DNA of 5,787 nucleotides, taken from assembly GCA_903927495.1 (NCBI GenBank), contig CAIYNH010000721.1, positions 1 to 5,787 of the forward strand, given 5' to 3'. The DNA comes from an uncultured beta proteobacterium. Lineage in GTDB: Bacteria > Pseudomonadota > Gammaproteobacteria > Burkholderiales > Burkholderiaceae_C. The number at the start of each line of letters is the position of its first letter. Position 1 is the first letter of the stretch. Positions 5,063 through 5,787 of the stretch are shown here, piece by piece. The position numbers were made by a program, and so were the translations under genes. A model generated the notes under the pieces. That model saw only the letters and a program-made list of their open reading frames with translations. It did no database searches and was not told the origin of the DNA.

Positions 5063-5086
5063 TCAACTTGAAAACGACTCAACTTG
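5063..5086 (+). repeat. Two TCAACTTG direct repeats upstream of the integrase fragment
   Basis: TCAACTTG occurs at 5063-5070 and 5079-5086, starts 16 bp apart, about 120 bp before the integrase start. They could be operator or integrase-binding sites, but two short copies are weak evidence. I see no convincing gene in 5025-5202, although the integrase frame stays open upstream. Confidence 0.25.
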
Positions 5087-5202
5087 CTTACCCAACAATG
5101 GGGCAACTCGGCGCTGTATGTGGTTTTGTCCCAGCGCCAGCATCCACTTTATCGAACCTAACACTTATCGACAAGACAAAGCCAACCCACGAAATCCATC
5201 AT

Positions 5203-5299
5203 ATGCGCGACGGCTGCGTGGTGCTTTACAAGCGAGAACGCAGTAGCGTTTGGCAAGTCCGCTTCAAACTGTTTGACCAGCAGTGGTGTTCGCGCCGAC
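5203..5299 (+). pseudogene. 5' end of a tyrosine recombinase/integrase gene cut by an IS21-family element
   Basis: From the ATG at 5203 the frame encodes 32 residues, MRDGCVVLYKRERSSVWQV followed by RFKLFDQQW and then CSRR, before the insertion sequence begins at 5300. The short beta-hairpin pattern with LYKRERSSVWQVRFKL matches the N-terminal arm region of a tyrosine-type site-specific recombinase group I know from Burkholderiales phages and integrative elements, normally several hundred residues long. The core-binding and catalytic domains (R-H-R-Y) are absent. Beyond 5299 the frame continues through the repeats of the insertion sequence to a stop at 5356-5358. No strong ribosome site precedes the ATG; the frame is open back to a GTG at 5047, so an earlier start is possible. 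The remaining part of the gene may lie beyond the insertion sequence, outside the window. Confidence 0.6.
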
Positions 5300-5301
5300 T
5301 G

Positions 5302-5337
5302 AATATTGACCCACCCTGCCGATCCAATATTGACCCA
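5302..5337. repeat. Two AATATTGACCCA terminal repeats of the IS21-family element
   Basis: Identical 12-bp copies at 5302-5313 and 5326-5337 lie on the outer edge of the element. In IS21-family elements such repeats at both ends are binding sites of the IstA transposase. Confidence 0.7.
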
Positions 5338-5435
5338 GGGCGGGTAGCTGCATTTTGAATTTGCAACTGTGGATAAGTGTACTGAATTCCTGGTTTTGTC
5401 TGCCCCCTGACTTCGGTTTCCTGAATTGATTCATT

Positions 5436-5490
5436 GCGCCAGGGGGAAAGGAGCGAAGGGCGAAGCCCGTAGCGGATTTCCCCCTGGCGC
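5436..5490 (-). terminator. Long hairpin downstream of istB, probable transcription barrier
   Basis: GCGCCAGGGGGAAA (5436-5449) and TTTCCCCCTGGCGC (5477-5490) form a perfect 14-bp stem. Inside it GGGCGAAGCCC (5458-5468) forms a smaller hairpin. It starts six bases beyond the istB stop. There is no clear T-run, so it may act as a barrier to transcription entering or leaving the element rather than as a classical terminator. Confidence 0.55.
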
Positions 5491-5496
5491 GGTGCC

Positions 5497-5787
5497 TCAG
5501 AATGGCTCAGGGGTCGTTGTGGTCTTGGTCCCCTTGCTGCCTTTGCGTGACTGCTCACGCTCCTGGATACGCGACTTGGCTGCCATGGAACTGTGTGCAA
5601 ACCGATACGACTCGTTGCCCGTCTCCACGATATGGCAATGGTGAGTCAAACGGTCCAGTAACGCCGTTGTCATCTTGGCATCGACAAACACACTGGACCA
5701 CTCCGAGAAGCTCAGGTTGGTGGTGATCGCCACACTGGTGTGCTCGTACAGTTTGGACAGCAGGTGAAACAACAAAGCGCCACCAGC
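5497..5787 (-). CDS. istB: IS21-family helper ATPase IstB, C-terminal part, runs off the right edge
   Basis: The 96 visible residues are the C-terminal part of IstB, the AAA+ ATPase that assists the IstA transposase by forming an ATP-driven oligomer on target DNA. Characteristic stretches are [45 protein letters not shown] and ESYRF. The ALLDRLTHH stretch holds an arginine at the place of the family's arginine finger or sensor. The Walker A and B motifs lie beyond the window. The tail after YRF is Ser/Lys/Arg-rich and ends TTTTPEPF, typical of variable IstB ends. The gene reads toward the integrase remnant, as expected for istB at the right end of an IS21-type istA-istB pair. The stop is at 5497-5499; nothing in the visible part is broken. 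Confidence 0.9.
   Translation of the reverse strand, partial: AGGALLFHLLSKLYEHTSVAITTNLSFSEWSSVFVDAKMTTALLDRLTHHCHIVETGNESYRFAHSSMAAKSRIQEREQSRKGSKGTKTTTTPEPF

Larger units (their letters stand above)
5300..5787 (-). mobile_element. IS21-family insertion sequence, one end plus istB 3' part
   Basis: The element begins TGAATATTGACCCACCC at 5300, with the TG start usual for IS21-family ends, and interrupts the integrase frame there. AATATTGACCCA is repeated at 5302-5313 and 5326-5337, 24 bp apart, matching the multiple terminal repeats that the IS21 transposase binds. A long hairpin and the istB gene on the minus strand follow. The other end, istA and any target duplication lie outside the window. 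Confidence 0.8.

Noticed and set aside
5368..5376. TGTGGATAA, a perfect DnaA-box match
   Set aside because: It is single, lies inside the insertion sequence, and has no further boxes or AT-rich unwinding region around it.

Overview
The window looks like an accessory, mosaic stretch of a Burkholderiales-type beta-proteobacterial chromosome. The evidence is the codon use of the recognisable proteins, a tRNA-Phe of ordinary bacterial type with an encoded CCA, an IS21-family element whose repeated AATATTGACCCA ends resemble beta-proteobacterial relatives, and an integrase fragment of a kind I associate with Comamonadaceae. The genus is an inference. There is no conserved housekeeping operon; the window is built from pieces of at least four modules, with visible scars between them.

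Left part (1-2316, minus strand). The N-terminal 151 residues of a serine recombinase run off the left edge. Upstream of it and in the same direction is a 477-residue protein that I consider the most interesting object here. It has two copies of an excisionase-like helix-turn-helix module, a long Pro/Ser/Thr-rich linker, and a complete RfaH/NusG-like unit (NGN plus KOW). Its upstream region (2190-2316) contains an intrinsic terminator facing it, a candidate sigma70 promoter, a 15-bp palindrome over the -35 box and two CTGTACA repeats one helical turn apart.

Middle part (2484-4483). An 80-residue internal fragment of a 2,3-bisphosphoglycerate-independent phosphoglycerate mutase (gpmI, minus strand) butts directly against the last ~29 codons of a single-stranded DNA-binding protein (ssb, plus strand, ending in DSDIPF). 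After the ssb tail come a DEDDy 3'-5' exonuclease and, overlapping it by ATGA, a small PD-(D/E)XK nuclease. This is a phage-like or element-borne replication and recombination module whose ssb has been cut. A short ORF preceded by a run of ten G residues and followed by a strong terminator closes the module.

Right part (4484-5787). A minus-strand tRNA-Phe(GAA) gene has its own -10 box and an 11-bp-stem terminator. Three CTTACATC repeats lie just beyond its 3' end, which suggests an integrase-type attachment region. To the right, the first 32 codons of a tyrosine recombinase are interrupted at 5300 by the end of an IS21-family element; the C-terminal part of its IstB helper ATPase runs off the right edge.

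The picture is one of successive insertions and deletions in a mobile-element hotspot. The intact, apparently functional parts are the recombinase start, the HTH-RfaH fusion, the exonuclease/nuclease pair and the tRNA; ssb, gpmI and the integrase are remnants.
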